Below, in pieces: positions 28,377 through 37,712 of a stretch of 64,000 nt of DNA. The position numbers were made by a program, and so were the translations under genes. The notes below the pieces were generated by a model that saw nothing but the letters and a program-made list of their open reading frames with translations, was not told the origin of the DNA and did not search any database. Each line of letters opens with the position of its first letter. The first letter of the stretch is position 1. Origin of the DNA: Deinococcus multiflagellatus (GTDB taxonomy: Bacteria > Deinococcota > Deinococci > Deinococcales > Deinococcaceae); NCBI RefSeq assembly GCF_020166415.1, contig NZ_JAIQXV010000023.1, forward strand, positions 1-64,000. Reading direction: 5' to 3'.

Positions 28377-28799
28377 TTACGCAAGAAGCCGCTGAAAATC
28401 ACTCACTTCAGTCAGATGCGTTATGGGTCCCCCTGCCACAGCACTGGTGACCGTTCCCTCGCGCAGGTACCAGGTTGACCGGAAGGGCCCCTGATCAAAC
28501 GTGATGGACAGTTGAGGAAGTCCCGCTTCCGAACGGCCACTTTCGATGGCCACCTTCCATTCGGTGAGCGTCAGGACGTCCTGGCGAGGTTGCAGCGCGG
28601 CGGCAACGACGTCCTTCAGGCGGGAGAGCCGCGAGGGAGCAACGTCAAACGCGAACAGCGTCCGGACCGCGCCTTCTTCTGTGGTGTAGCCGCGAATTCG
28701 GTAGGTTCCCCCATACCGAATGGCTTCCAACCACGCTGGATCCGGCTCTGCCAGCTTGTGCGTAAGGCTGAGGGTGTACTCCGGACGCTCGCTGGTCAT
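28377..28799 (-). CDS. hypothetical protein
   Basis: A 140-residue protein of unknown family, beta-rich (TYRIRGYTTEEGAVRTLFAFDVAPSR). Its stop lies one nucleotide past the convergent TPR gene. On the upstream side the nuclease-like gene ends 5 nt before its ATG, so the two minus-strand genes form an operon. Confidence 0.6.
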   Translation of the reverse strand: MTSERPEYTLSLTHKLAEPDPAWLEAIRYGGTYRIRGYTTEEGAVRTLFAFDVAPSRLSRLKDVVAAALQPRQDVLTLTEWKVAIESGRSEAGLPQLSITFDQGPFRSTWYLREGTVTSAVAGGPITHLTEVSDFQRLLA

Positions 28800-28804
28800 G
28801 CCTT

Positions 28805-29449
28805 CTATTCTGGCAGGCCCGCCTCCCAGGCCAGAAACTGAATGAGCTCGTCGGGAAACATGAGGCGACTGGCCTCCTTCTCAGTGGCATACTTTTTCAT
28901 TCTCCGGCGGATGAATTTCAGGCAGTCCTCCAGGCCAATGACATGTGTGTAGTCTGCCAGGAGGGCCTGGTTGATCCGCTTCTGCGGACAGACCAGGACC
29001 GTACCGACAACGGCTTGAGGCGTGGCAAACACGGGGTGCAGGCCGTCACCTTGGGACGCATGCAAAAAGTCGGCAGCCTCATGGGCTGTGGCCTGGTCCA
29101 CCAGGCCAATGCGTTGAATGCTGCGGCGGAGTCGCTGGCGCCGCAACGTTGGTCTGGCCGTGACGGAAGTCTTGACCTCGACGATCACGCCCACTGGGCG
29201 CGTGGAGTCAAGAAGCGCGCCCAGTGACCGGTCCCAGTCCTTCGGCTGACCACCAACCTCCTCAAAGACATGAGGAAACCGCACCGCCAGGAGATCAACA
29301 TCGGCGTGGCGCTGATCGTGATTCCCCCTTTCGTTTTCCATTACTCGGTGGCTCTTCAGATGATGGAGCACGAAGTCCGGCATAGGTATGAAGCCGTTCA
29401 GCCGGAAATACCAACTTGCCAGTCGCTCCCCGTAGTTCATAGGCGTCAT
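28805..29449 (-). CDS. possible PD-(D/E)XK nuclease-like protein
   Basis: A 214-residue protein. The segment HADVDLLAVRFP (Asp in about the 50s) followed by VGVIVEVKTSVTARP (Glu-x-Lys) matches a PD-(D/E)XK or NERD-type nuclease core. The rest is unfamiliar. ATG 29449 is chosen; another ATG is 9 nt downstream. It is divergent from the methylase-helicase gene with only 72 bp between them, so the two may share control. A role in DNA processing or defence is inferred. Confidence 0.55.
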   Translation of the reverse strand: MTPMNYGERLASWYFRLNGFIPMPDFVLHHLKSHRVMENERGNHDQRHADVDLLAVRFPHVFEEVGGQPKDWDRSLGALLDSTRPVGVIVEVKTSVTARPTLRRQRLRRSIQRIGLVDQATAHEAADFLHASQGDGLHPVFATPQAVVGTVLVCPQKRINQALLADYTHVIGLEDCLKFIRRRMKKYATEKEASRLMFPDELIQFLAWEAGLPE

Positions 29450-29521
29450 CGTTTCACACCGGCAGATCAGGTGAGAATGCGTCACCGGCCCCGCTCCGCG
29501 GCGGCCGGGTGCAGGGGCAGT

Positions 29522-32500
29522 ATGAAAGTCTCTTTGCCTCAGCGCGACTGGCTTACGGCCCTGTGCCCCATGTTCATCACCAATGTTGGGCAGCCGGCCT
29601 GGGCGGCGCCCGTCTCCAAAGGGCAGCCGGACAAGCGTGCCGACGTTATTCTCAATGGTCAGCTACTTCCGGTGGGGCACATCTATGGTTTTACGACAGG
29701 CGCCGTTGCCAGCCCCGCGCCGCTAACCACGGCCCTTGGCGTCGAGGCCCTGCCCAGTCCGACGGAGGCTGCCCGGCATGCGGCCAACGCGGCCGCGCGC
29801 GAGATGCTGCACTCCTCCGAGCCTGACCTCTCAGTCCTGGCAAGGTACAGCGGCGGTGGCGGCATCGGCGAGAGCGCCGACGAGTTCTATACACCTGCCC
29901 TCGTGGCTGACGCCATGTGGACCCTCGCCGGGCCTCTGCCCACAGGGGCCACGGTCTTCGACCCTGCCTGCGGCACAGGCCAGCTGCTGGCGCGCGCGCC
30001 GGCCGGTCTTCATCTGGTGGGCTGTGACCTCAGCACAGAAGGCACCGCGATTGCCCGGCATCTGCTGCCACACGCCGACCTGCGCACCATGCCGTTTGAG
30101 CTGTACCACCGCACGTGCGCCGACCCCCTGTATGACGCGGTGGTCGTGAATCCGCCGTATGGTCCGCGCACCATGCGGCACCTGGACGCCCGCAGCATCC
30201 AGCTGAACGAAACTTATTTCCTGCTCAAGGCGCTGGAGCGGGTCCACCATCACACCGGTGTGGTGGTGGCCCTGGTCAATGCAAATCTGCTCTACGGCGA
30301 AAGCCACCGGGCATGGCGCGAGGAACTTGAACAGGCCGCTCTCGTCACCCACACGGCCCTCGTGCCTACTGGCGCTTTCAAAGCCAGTGGCGCCGGCGTC
30401 ACCACTGCCATCGTGGCGCTGCGCCGTCACGACCTGGGTGTCAAAGAAGCGCTGGCCATGCTGAACCCCTCCGAGCGCCGGCAGATCCTGAAGGAATTTG
30501 GTCAGTCTTGTGATTGGGTCAAAGGGAAGCACCTGGTGGTCCGCCAAGTTCAGAGCGATACGGTCACGTACTGCTTGGCCAGTCAGCACAGCGAAACCCG
30601 GCGCTTAGGCCGGAGCCGCGACTTGACCACCGGCCGGTATGGACAGGCCACCTACAACGGTCCTGTAGACCTCAGCACCGACCGACTGAAGGGTCTGCGC
30701 GACATCGCGGCCGCTGACCGGAAAGCAGCTGGCGTGCCGCTGGGACAGGTCTTGGAGAGCATTCGGGTGCATCTGGGTGACGACGCCGCGCACCTGGCCA
30801 GTCAGGCGAGCCGTCAAGCATCAGCCACCCCGATTCCGCTGGGCACCCGCAACCCCGAGGGCACCTGGGTGTACACCGTCGGCGGCTGGGCGCCCACTGA
30901 TGACTTTTCCGCTCCGAGCGTAGCAGACGCTCTGTTCCTGGCCACGGCTATTGGACGCGCCCTGGAATTGGCCGGCGACCCTGACGTCGACCCCACTGCC
31001 CTAACGCACGCCCGGCTGCTGGTTCAGCGTCTGGACGCCCAGTACCGCGCCCGACATACCTCGTACGACGCGCCCCGTCTGGGCCGTCTTGCCGGCCGCT
31101 TCAGCCGCCTGTCGCTGCTGCTGGCCAATCTGCACGCTGGTGAAGTGGTGCTGCCGGGCGGCGACGTCAGGGCGCCCCTGACCATTCCCGGTGACCTGAG
31201 CCAGGTGGCGCGGTCCCTGTCGGATCAGCTGCTGCTGACGGCCGACTCACTGGCCGAACACGCTGCCGTGTCCCGCGCTGAAGCACTGGCCCACCTGAGC
31301 GCCCAGTACACCTTCAACGGCGAGGTGTGGCTTGACCCCGGTGTCTATTACGTTGGCAACGCGGTTACCATGAGTGAGCACGCCCGTCAGCTGGCCACGC
31401 AGTTCAGCGGCCCGGAGCGCACAGCTCTTCTGAAGCAGGCTGAAGAATTTCTGCGCCGTATGAGCCCTGCAGCCCTGAGCGATGTGCAGCTCAGCCCACG
31501 CGACCGCGTGATTCCTGCGGCCGTGCTCGAACACTGGGTCAACGCGTTCCTGAATTCGTACCACACGCCGCCGAGGGGGGAGCGTCAGCATGCCCTGACC
31601 GTGGTCCGTGAAAGCGGCGCCGTGAAGTTCCGCCTGCGCTCGACCCAGGACACCCAGCTCAATCTGCAGGCGCGCAAAGCGTTTGATGAGCGGGCAGCCA
31701 AAGACTTGCAGCTATACCTGAACTACAACACGCGCCTGCCGTCCATTGCCGGGGCCGCCGGCATGAGTCCTGAGGAATACCGCGCTGAGCGCGCCGCCGC
31801 TATGGACGAGGCCCGGGAATACGAGGAGCGCGTGGCCACCCACTTTCAACTGTGGCTGCCGGCCAGCGGTTTTGCCGAGGTGACGCTGCAGGCGTACAAC
31901 CAGGCCCGCCGCGCCCATCTGACGCCCGACGGCGTGACCGACCCCCTTGATCTGCCGGACTGGCAGGGCCCTGCCCCTCATCCTTATCAGGCGATGGATG
32001 TGCGCACGATGGCCGCGGCCACAGGTATGCTCAACGGTTACGACGTCGGTCTCGGAAAAACCTTCACGGCGCTTATGCTGATCGCCTACCTGCGCCGCTT
32101 GGGCCGCACGGTTCGCCCGGTGGTGGTGGTGCCGGCAGGCCTGATCGGCAACTGGGCCACGAACGCCGCCCAGGCCCTGCCGGGCTGGCGCGTGGTGACG
32201 GTGGGCATGAGTCAGGTCTTCAATGAAGACGGCACCCCACAGACCAAACTCCGGCGTGACGGCACACTCATGGTCGACAGCCGAGGCCAGCCTATCCCGG
32301 TCTGGAAAGAAGACAGCACCTCCACGCGCCGCCTGAAGTTAGGTCAGATGACGGCGGGCGACGTGGACCTGACCATCATGAGCCGCGAAGCATTCACCGC
32401 CATTCCCCTGACGACCGCCAACCGTGACCGCTTCGTTCAAACCGACGAACAGTATTTGGCGCGGCTTGAAGCAAAAGACACGTTCGATCCGAAAGGCAAG

Positions 32501-34660
32501 CGCAGTCGCCAGGATGTCCTGAAACGCATTCAGGCATTCCAAGCCAAGTGCACATTGAGATTGAAGACAGCCGGCGAACATGATCTCTTATTCGAGCACC
32601 TTTCTATTGATCTCATTGCTTACGATGAAGCACACGCCTACAAAAACGCGTATAGCGCACCTTCCTGCTATGGTGAAACGCCCAAATTCCTCGGCGCAGG
32701 TGGAGAGGCTGACCGGGCTCTGGACGCAATCTACAAGGGTCGATACGTCCGTGAGAAGGGAGGACGGACTTACGCCTTTACAGCCAGTTGGGTCAAAAAC
32801 AGCGCCCTAGAAATTCACTCTATGGTGTCGCTGATTTCAGATGACCTGCCTGAATTCGGTTTGACGACCAATGAAGCCCTGATGGAGCAGTATTTAAGGA
32901 TTGAGCCGCGAATCATTACCAATATGGATTCAAGCGTTGATGTTCGTCCAGCTGTGGTGGGCTTCCGGCGTCTGCGCGAGCTCAAAGGCATCATTGCGAG
33001 CAAGGTCATCGTGCGTAAGGCTGGGCAGCCGGAGGTGGTGACCCGCAGCGGTGAGCCCCTGCACGTTCCCCGGGTCCGGCCAGTCGAAGTGGCGTTCGAT
33101 ATGAGCCCGGAGCAGGCGGCCGTGTATGCAGACCTCCGCGTTCAGGCGCGCGCAGCCAGTGGCGCCAAGACGAAAGAGGATCATGCTTTTTCGGTGATGT
33201 GGCGCATGCGCAAGCTGACGGCAGACCCCGCCCTGCTCAACGTGCCCGGTCCGAATCCGCGCTTCGAGGCCATCGCACGTGAAGCGTTGAAGATCCGGGC
33301 ACAGGGGGGCAAAACCCTGGTGTTTTTAAGCATCGGCGAGGGAGAAGGCAGTTACGAGCGGCTGCGCGCTGCCCTGATAGCGGCGGGCTACCCAGCGCAC
33401 GAGATCGCCATTGTGACGGGCAGCAGTCACCGGGGCGCTGTCGCCAAGATTGATCTGGAGGACGATTACAACTACGGCGACCTCACCCTGATCATCTGCT
33501 CGGAAGTGGTGGCCGAGGGCTTCAACCTGCAAATCGGAACGGCCGCCATTATCCACGCGGACGTCCCGTGGAATTGGGAGGCCGTCAAGCAGCGCAACGG
33601 ACGCGGGGGCCGGCAGGGCAACGTCTTCGACGAAGTGCTGTGCCTGTACATGCTGATGCGCGGGTCCTTTGACGGCATCACCTACACCAGCATGAGGGGA
33701 AAAAAGGCCTGGCAGGACCAGCTCGATGGCGTCACCGACGAGGCGGAAAATGCGGCGGCTGAACTGGGCACCGAAGATTTGGCCCTGCTGCTGAGCGAGA
33801 ACCCGGACGCCACCCGGGCGGCCATTCAGGCCAAGAAGGAAGAACTGGCAGAGCGCACGGGTCAGGCGGCCTTCCGCCGCAAGTGTCAGGTGCTGGCTCA
33901 GGTGACGTCAGCCCGGAGAGCCCTTAAGGCGCAGATTCAGCAGGCCAACCGGCGAAAGAATGGCTGGACGGCGTTTGATCACCTGCGGATTGCCAGCGCT
34001 CGCCGCAACTTTCAGCGGCTGGAAACTTCCTTGGCCACCTACAGCGCCGAGGAGTTTCCCCTGGGCCGTCTGGCAACCTACCTGGGTGATCTGGACTGGA
34101 TGTATGGCCTGCCGTTTCACCAGGGCCTGCATTTCACGCTCGGCGAGCAGAGCTACACAGTGACGGGCTTCACCCCGAATGCCGTCCAGTGCAAGAACGC
34201 TGCTGGCATGCAGACGACCTTCACGCCCCGCGAGGTGTTGCGTGGGGGGCGTGATTTCACGACTCAGGCCGAGGAGGGCTGGTTTGAAGCGGCCGGGGCG
34301 GTCACAGCCGGTTTGGTGCAGGTTGCTGTGCATTTTGCGGAGGGTGTGCCGGTCAAGGTTCTCAATGGCCGGGCAACGAATCCAGTGCCCCTGTCCAGCA
34401 ACGTCATCACGGCGTGCATTCACAGCGGACTGGTGGAAAGTGTAACTGGACTGAACGAGGCGTCACTGCGTGCCCGGCTGTCACACGGCGCAACCCTGAT
34501 TCATTACCTGACGCGGCATGACGCCCACGGGGTGTATGTGGAGCAGGCCGCAGTGCTGGCCCCAGACGAAGCCACACGCGAGAAGACTTTGTCTCAGGTC
34601 GACAGCCCGAAGTTCCGGGCCCGCCTCACGGAGATTGCACGTCTGGCGCTGGCGGCCTAG
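29522..34660 (+). CDS. adenine methylase - SNF2/DEAH helicase fusion
   Basis: A 1712-residue protein that fuses an N-terminal N6-adenine methylase to a helicase. Methylase: DEFYTP near residue 120, SAM motif FDPACGTGQLL (about 147-157), catalytic NPPY (about 210). Helicase: Walker A DVGLGKTF (about 843), Walker B YDEAHAYK (about 1035), then FLSIGEGEGSY, EVVAEGFNLQ and motif VI RNGRGGRQG (about 1360). Such fusions occur on plasmids and phages (for example P1 DarB) and protect DNA from restriction. A lower-GC patch at 32.5-32.95 kb lies in the helicase part. The frame is open to 29270, but ATG 29522 is the first start leading into protein-like sequence. Confidence 0.88.
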   Translation: MKVSLPQRDWLTALCPMFITNVGQPAWAAPVSKGQPDKRADVILNGQLLPVGHIYGFTTGAVASPAPLTTALGVEALPSPTEAARHAANAAAREMLHSSEPDLSVLARYSGGGGIGESADEFYTPALVADAMWTLAGPLPTGATVFDPACGTGQLLARAPAGLHLVGCDLSTEGTAIARHLLPHADLRTMPFELYHRTCADPLYDAVVVNPPYGPRTMRHLDARSIQLNETYFLLKALERVHHHTGVVVALVNANLLYGESHRAWREELEQAALVTHTALVPTGAFKASGAGVTTAIVALRRHDLGVKEALAMLNPSERRQILKEFGQSCDWVKGKHLVVRQVQSDTVTYCLASQHSETRRLGRSRDLTTGRYGQATYNGPVDLSTDRLKGLRDIAAADRKAAGVPLGQVLESIRVHLGDDAAHLASQASRQASATPIPLGTRNPEGTWVYTVGGWAPTDDFSAPSVADALFLATAIGRALELAGDPDVDPTALTHARLLVQRLDAQYRARHTSYDAPRLGRLAGRFSRLSLLLANLHAGEVVLPGGDVRAPLTIPGDLSQVARSLSDQLLLTADSLAEHAAVSRAEALAHLSAQYTFNGEVWLDPGVYYVGNAVTMSEHARQLATQFSGPERTALLKQAEEFLRRMSPAALSDVQLSPRDRVIPAAVLEHWVNAFLNSYHTPPRGERQHALTVVRESGAVKFRLRSTQDTQLNLQARKAFDERAAKDLQLYLNYNTRLPSIAGAAGMSPEEYRAERAAAMDEAREYEERVATHFQLWLPASGFAEVTLQAYNQARRAHLTPDGVTDPLDLPDWQGPAPHPYQAMDVRTMAAATGMLNGYDVGLGKTFTALMLIAYLRRLGRTVRPVVVVPAGLIGNWATNAAQALPGWRVVTVGMSQVFNEDGTPQTKLRRDGTLMVDSRGQPIPVWKEDSTSTRRLKLGQMTAGDVDLTIMSREAFTAIPLTTANRDRFVQTDEQYLARLEAKDTFDPKGKRSRQDVLKRIQAFQAKCTLRLKTAGEHDLLFEHLSIDLIAYDEAHAYKNAYSAPSCYGETPKFLGAGGEADRALDAIYKGRYVREKGGRTYAFTASWVKNSALEIHSMVSLISDDLPEFGLTTNEALMEQYLRIEPRIITNMDSSVDVRPAVVGFRRLRELKGIIASKVIVRKAGQPEVVTRSGEPLHVPRVRPVEVAFDMSPEQAAVYADLRVQARAASGAKTKEDHAFSVMWRMRKLTADPALLNVPGPNPRFEAIAREALKIRAQGGKTLVFLSIGEGEGSYERLRAALIAAGYPAHEIAIVTGSSHRGAVAKIDLEDDYNYGDLTLIICSEVVAEGFNLQIGTAAIIHADVPWNWEAVKQRNGRGGRQGNVFDEVLCLYMLMRGSFDGITYTSMRGKKAWQDQLDGVTDEAENAAAELGTEDLALLLSENPDATRAAIQAKKEELAERTGQAAFRRKCQVLAQVTSARRALKAQIQQANRRKNGWTAFDHLRIASARRNFQRLETSLATYSAEEFPLGRLATYLGDLDWMYGLPFHQGLHFTLGEQSYTVTGFTPNAVQCKNAAGMQTTFTPREVLRGGRDFTTQAEEGWFEAAGAVTAGLVQVAVHFAEGVPVKVLNGRATNPVPLSSNVITACIHSGLVESVTGLNEASLRARLSHGATLIHYLTRHDAHGVYVEQAAVLAPDEATREKTLSQVDSPKFRARLTEIARLALAA

Positions 34661-34982
34661 GGGAGGGGCCTTCCAGGTCGTTTTGAGCGTCGGGCAGGAT
34701 ACTGAACTGCGGGACCGCCTGGAAGGCCTCCACAGCGAACTCAAGGCCACTCGGGGTGAGCTGCACCAGCCGGCGCTTACGCCGGCCCATGGCCACTTCG
34801 TCAATATCCTCCAGTTCGGAGGTCAGGTGGCCAGCCTTTTCCAGACGGTCCAGGAGGCCGTAAGTCGTGGCGCTCGTCAGCCCGAGTTCTCGCTGAATCA
34901 TCAGACCGTAAGGTCTAGGGTCACGGTGCTTGAACAGGTAAGCGAGCAACTTCAGAAGTGTCAGGGTAACCCGGAATTTCAT
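34626..34982 (-). CDS. PadR/MarR-like winged-helix regulator
   Basis: A 118-residue DNA-binding protein: TLTLLKLLAYLFKHRDPRPYGLMIQRELGLTSATTYGLLDRLEKAGHL is a winged-helix with the recognition helix around TTYGLLDRL, and MGRRKRRLVQLTPSGLEFA forms the wing. Its 3' end overlaps the methylase-helicase stop by 35 bp (convergent). ATG 34982 has no ribosome site; longer frames to 35165 run into the opposite gene. Targets unknown, possibly the divergent gene at 35115. Confidence 0.75.
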   Translation of the reverse strand: MKFRVTLTLLKLLAYLFKHRDPRPYGLMIQRELGLTSATTYGLLDRLEKAGHLTSELEDIDEVAMGRRKRRLVQLTPSGLEFAVEAFQAVPQFSILPDAQNDLEGPSPRPPAPDVQSP

Positions 34983-35114
34983 CTGGGTTGCAGTGTGCTG
35001 GCGTGAGGCTTGAAGTGGTTCTGGGAAAGCAAGTCTGTCAGCTGCTGGTGCGGTCCATGGCCGGTGGCACTCATTTAGAGCTGAAAGAAGATACCCGCTT
35101 GCTATGTTGAGTTG

Positions 35115-35972
35115 ATGACCACGCCGTCTCCAACGATCCCCAGTCTCATCGCCCAAGGCAGCCAAGCTCTGGGGACGGAAATCGCAGAAGGTGCGGGTGG
35201 ATACCGGAAAGGTTGGGAGCTCGAAGCCCTTTTCAATACTGTTGGAGGATCAAGTTCCCTTGCAGGGCGCAGTCGTGCCACCTACGCTGCCGATGAGGTC
35301 GATGCGCTCAATCAAGCGGGCCAGCTTGATCGGCTCCTCACCCGTCTCTGCGACCCACGCCTGTATCCGACATCGCCGGACCAGCACGAGCGGGTGCGGG
35401 AGGCGCTGAACGCTATTTTGCGGCCCTACGGGCATGAGTTGACGATGGATGCCACTGGCCTGAACGCCACGTTTGGCACCGTGACGCCCGCATTGCCGGC
35501 GGCGTCTCCAGCCAAACCGACAGCTGCGACGCTGGCGAGGCCAGACTTTTCCAAGCTGGTGGGTCCACCGACCTTGATTCAGTTACTGGAAGAGCGGTGG
35601 GATGAGGCGGTGCGGCTGTACAACCTGCCGTCACCCCGGTTCACGATCATTGCCCTGGGCGCCCTCCTCGAAGGCGCGTTGCTGGCCAAGGCGGAAAGCA
35701 ATCCTCCAGTGGCCTTTCAGGCTAAAAAGGCGCCTAAAAACAAAGCGGGGAGCAATCTTCCTCTTGGAGAATGGAGTTTCAACGACCTGATTGAAGTGGC
35801 CGCTGAGTTGGGATGGATTCACCCGACTCGGGCCGCCTTCAGCCATGTGGCACGGCACTACCGCAATTACGTACATCCAAATCTGGAGCACAAGGAGGTC
35901 CAGGGCGTTGATCAAGCGGCCTGCGACATCACCTGGATTGCCGTGAAATCTGCTTTCGACGATTTGACGTAA
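35115..35972 (+). CDS. unknown protein with HEPN-like C-terminus
   Basis: A 285-residue protein. The C-terminal half (FTIIALGALLEGALLAKAE ... LIEVAAELGWI ... RHYRNYVHP) has a helical layout ending in an R-x6-H motif, as in HEPN ribonucleases and DUF4145-type proteins. The N-terminal half is unfamiliar. A TATGTT box (35103-35108) ends 6 nt before the ATG, so the transcript is probably leaderless. HEPN proteins are common in toxin and phage-defence systems; that role is an inference. Confidence 0.6.
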   Translation: MTTPSPTIPSLIAQGSQALGTEIAEGAGGYRKGWELEALFNTVGGSSSLAGRSRATYAADEVDALNQAGQLDRLLTRLCDPRLYPTSPDQHERVREALNAILRPYGHELTMDATGLNATFGTVTPALPAASPAKPTAATLARPDFSKLVGPPTLIQLLEERWDEAVRLYNLPSPRFTIIALGALLEGALLAKAESNPPVAFQAKKAPKNKAGSNLPLGEWSFNDLIEVAAELGWIHPTRAAFSHVARHYRNYVHPNLEHKEVQGVDQAACDITWIAVKSAFDDLT

Positions 35973-36019
35973 GCGCAGCAGCGTCACCTGCGCGTGCTGG
36001 CGCAGGATGAGGGGAAAGC

Positions 36020-36355
36020 ATGCCTTCTGCTGCTTCCCCCTCGCGCCGAGCGTGGCTCGCTGAACCCGATGCGCATCCTGATGCTGGCCTCGCCCTGCGT
36101 GCCATTGAGACGGCGGGCTGGCGCCGCATTTCGGCGTGCATGTGCGAACCGTACGCGGATGGCGACCGGTATGCGGTGTTGACTTATGAGCAGCAAGGCC
36201 GGGTAATCACTCTTAGCTTGACGGGGGAGACCTCGGCCGCGGTGCATCCTCACTGGTTCCGTCCCGGCGTGACGGTTGGATTCGTGCGCTGGGGGCGCCT
36301 GGCCAGCGTCATGCAAGGTTTGCTGGATGACCTCACCCGCCTGGAGACCCCATGA
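36020..36355 (+). CDS. hypothetical protein
   Basis: A 111-residue protein with an AGGGG ribosome site near ATG 36020. No family is recognised. Its stop overlaps an ATG at 36352 (ATGA), which is the likely original start of the downstream exonuclease gene, so the two form an operon. Confidence 0.55.
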   Translation: MPSAASPSRRAWLAEPDAHPDAGLALRAIETAGWRRISACMCEPYADGDRYAVLTYEQQGRVITLSLTGETSAAVHPHWFRPGVTVGFVRWGRLASVMQGLLDDLTRLETP

Positions 36356-36431
36356 TCCCTGCTGAGCACCCCCTCCATCCCGCACCGAGCGCAGAGACGC
36401 AGGCCCGGCAGCAGGTTGAGGCGCTGACCCT

Positions 36432-36950
36432 GTGTTCCAGCGCTGGGCGGCCGATTCCCTGAGTCTGATCGTCGACACCGAAACCACTGATTTGACGGGC
36501 GAGGCCTGGGAAGTGGAGGCTGATTGGCTGCACGACACGGCGCTGCTGCTGCATCTGCGTGGAGAACCGGACACCGAGTGGCACACGCAGGCCCTGGCCA
36601 TGCATCTCCCAGTCATCCAGGACCAGTTGCGCGGTTTGCCCCACCTGCGCACGCACACCAGCGCTGTTGGCGGGGTGTTGACCCGGCATCATGTCCTGGC
36701 GTACAACGAGGCCTTTGACCGATCGGTGCTGGAGTGCACCTGCGGTCTGTCCCTCAACTCGTTTGGCTGTGTAATGCTGGCGTACGCACCCCTGGCGGCG
36801 CGCTGGAGCGGAACATACGGCCGTTGGAAAGCCGTGAAGCTGGCCGAGGCCCGCGCCCTGGAAGGCGTTCCCGTGGAGCGCCGCACGGTGCACAGCGCCT
36901 TGGGCGATGTTCAGCCCACGCGTGACTTGATTCTGGCGGTGGCACGGTGA
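36432..36950 (+). CDS. DnaQ-like 3'-5' exonuclease, possibly frameshifted N-terminus
   Basis: A DEDDh exonuclease of about 172 residues: ExoI SLIVDTETTDL, ExoII VLAYNEAFDRSVLE, and ExoIII HSALGDVQPTRDL with the catalytic His and Asp. The start used is GTG 36432. However, ATG 36352, coupled to the upstream stop, opens a frame of 27 sensible residues (ending EALTL) that would run straight into this frame if one base were restored near 36430. Either the GTG start is real, or the gene lost its first 27 residues by a one-base deletion. Confidence 0.75.
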   Translation: MFQRWAADSLSLIVDTETTDLTGEAWEVEADWLHDTALLLHLRGEPDTEWHTQALAMHLPVIQDQLRGLPHLRTHTSAVGGVLTRHHVLAYNEAFDRSVLECTCGLSLNSFGCVMLAYAPLAARWSGTYGRWKAVKLAEARALEGVPVERRTVHSALGDVQPTRDLILAVAR

Positions 36951-36991
36951 GCGGTTCGCGAGACCCAGGGCTGAGTCTCAGGGGATCAGCT

Positions 36992-37712
36992 TCAATCCTC
37001 CAAACAAAACGCAACCGTATTTGGATCAGTGGGTCGCTTTGGTTCCCAGGCTTGAGCATCCAGGAGCTTCAGATGTTTATAGATCTGCAGCCGAACGGCC
37101 AGCGGCCAAGGCGCAGTCCGTTGATTGAGACCCGGTTGAGTGGCGACGAACCGGTCATGAAAGTCCTGGGCCAGCGCCAGGTAAGCCGCTTCCCCAAACC
37201 GGGCGATGAACAGTAATTCGGCGAAACCCGCGTAAAAAAACGTTAGGGTCATTAGATCAAGGTCCATGTACGCTTTAAAGCCGCCGCCTTTGAGATCGAC
37301 TAAGTTGTCAATATTGACGTAGTTGGCCCAGGTGCGAAAGTGATAGAGGTAGTCAGGGAGCATGAAGCGCTCGTTGCGCCGCCGAGCCGCAGGCCAGTTT
37401 GCCGCACTCTTGCCCAACCGAATCCAGACGCGGCGGGTCAGAAGCGGAGTGGAGCCCTGGCGGTCTCTTGGGTACCGCGCGTACTGGAAGTGCTCGTGGC
37501 CCACTGGCTTGGGGAGTGTGGGCTCCTGGTCAGGACGGCCAGGCGTGTAGAACAGGTTGAAGGGAAAGAACAGAAGGACCTGAAGAGCGGGCGATAATTT
37601 ATTGCCTTTAAACGCCCGCATAGGCGCGTGGTGCTCTTTTGGATCAAATGGCACGCTGAGCGCGTCACAGTATGCCCTGAATGCATGGTAGACGACATAG
37701 TAGGCCTGGGTG
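36992..37712 (-). pseudogene. C-terminal half of IS-interrupted unknown gene
   Basis: The frame continues from the IS edge (TQAYYVVYHAFRAYCDALS) through about 236 residues to a stop at 36992. It is the second half of a protein whose first half lies on the other side of the IS4 element. Features include an aromatic-rich segment (FFPFNLFYTPGRP) and YLYHFRTWANYVNIDNLVDLKGGGFKAYMDLDLM. A Met at 37654 could restart translation, but it is not a natural start. No family is recognised. Confidence 0.75.
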
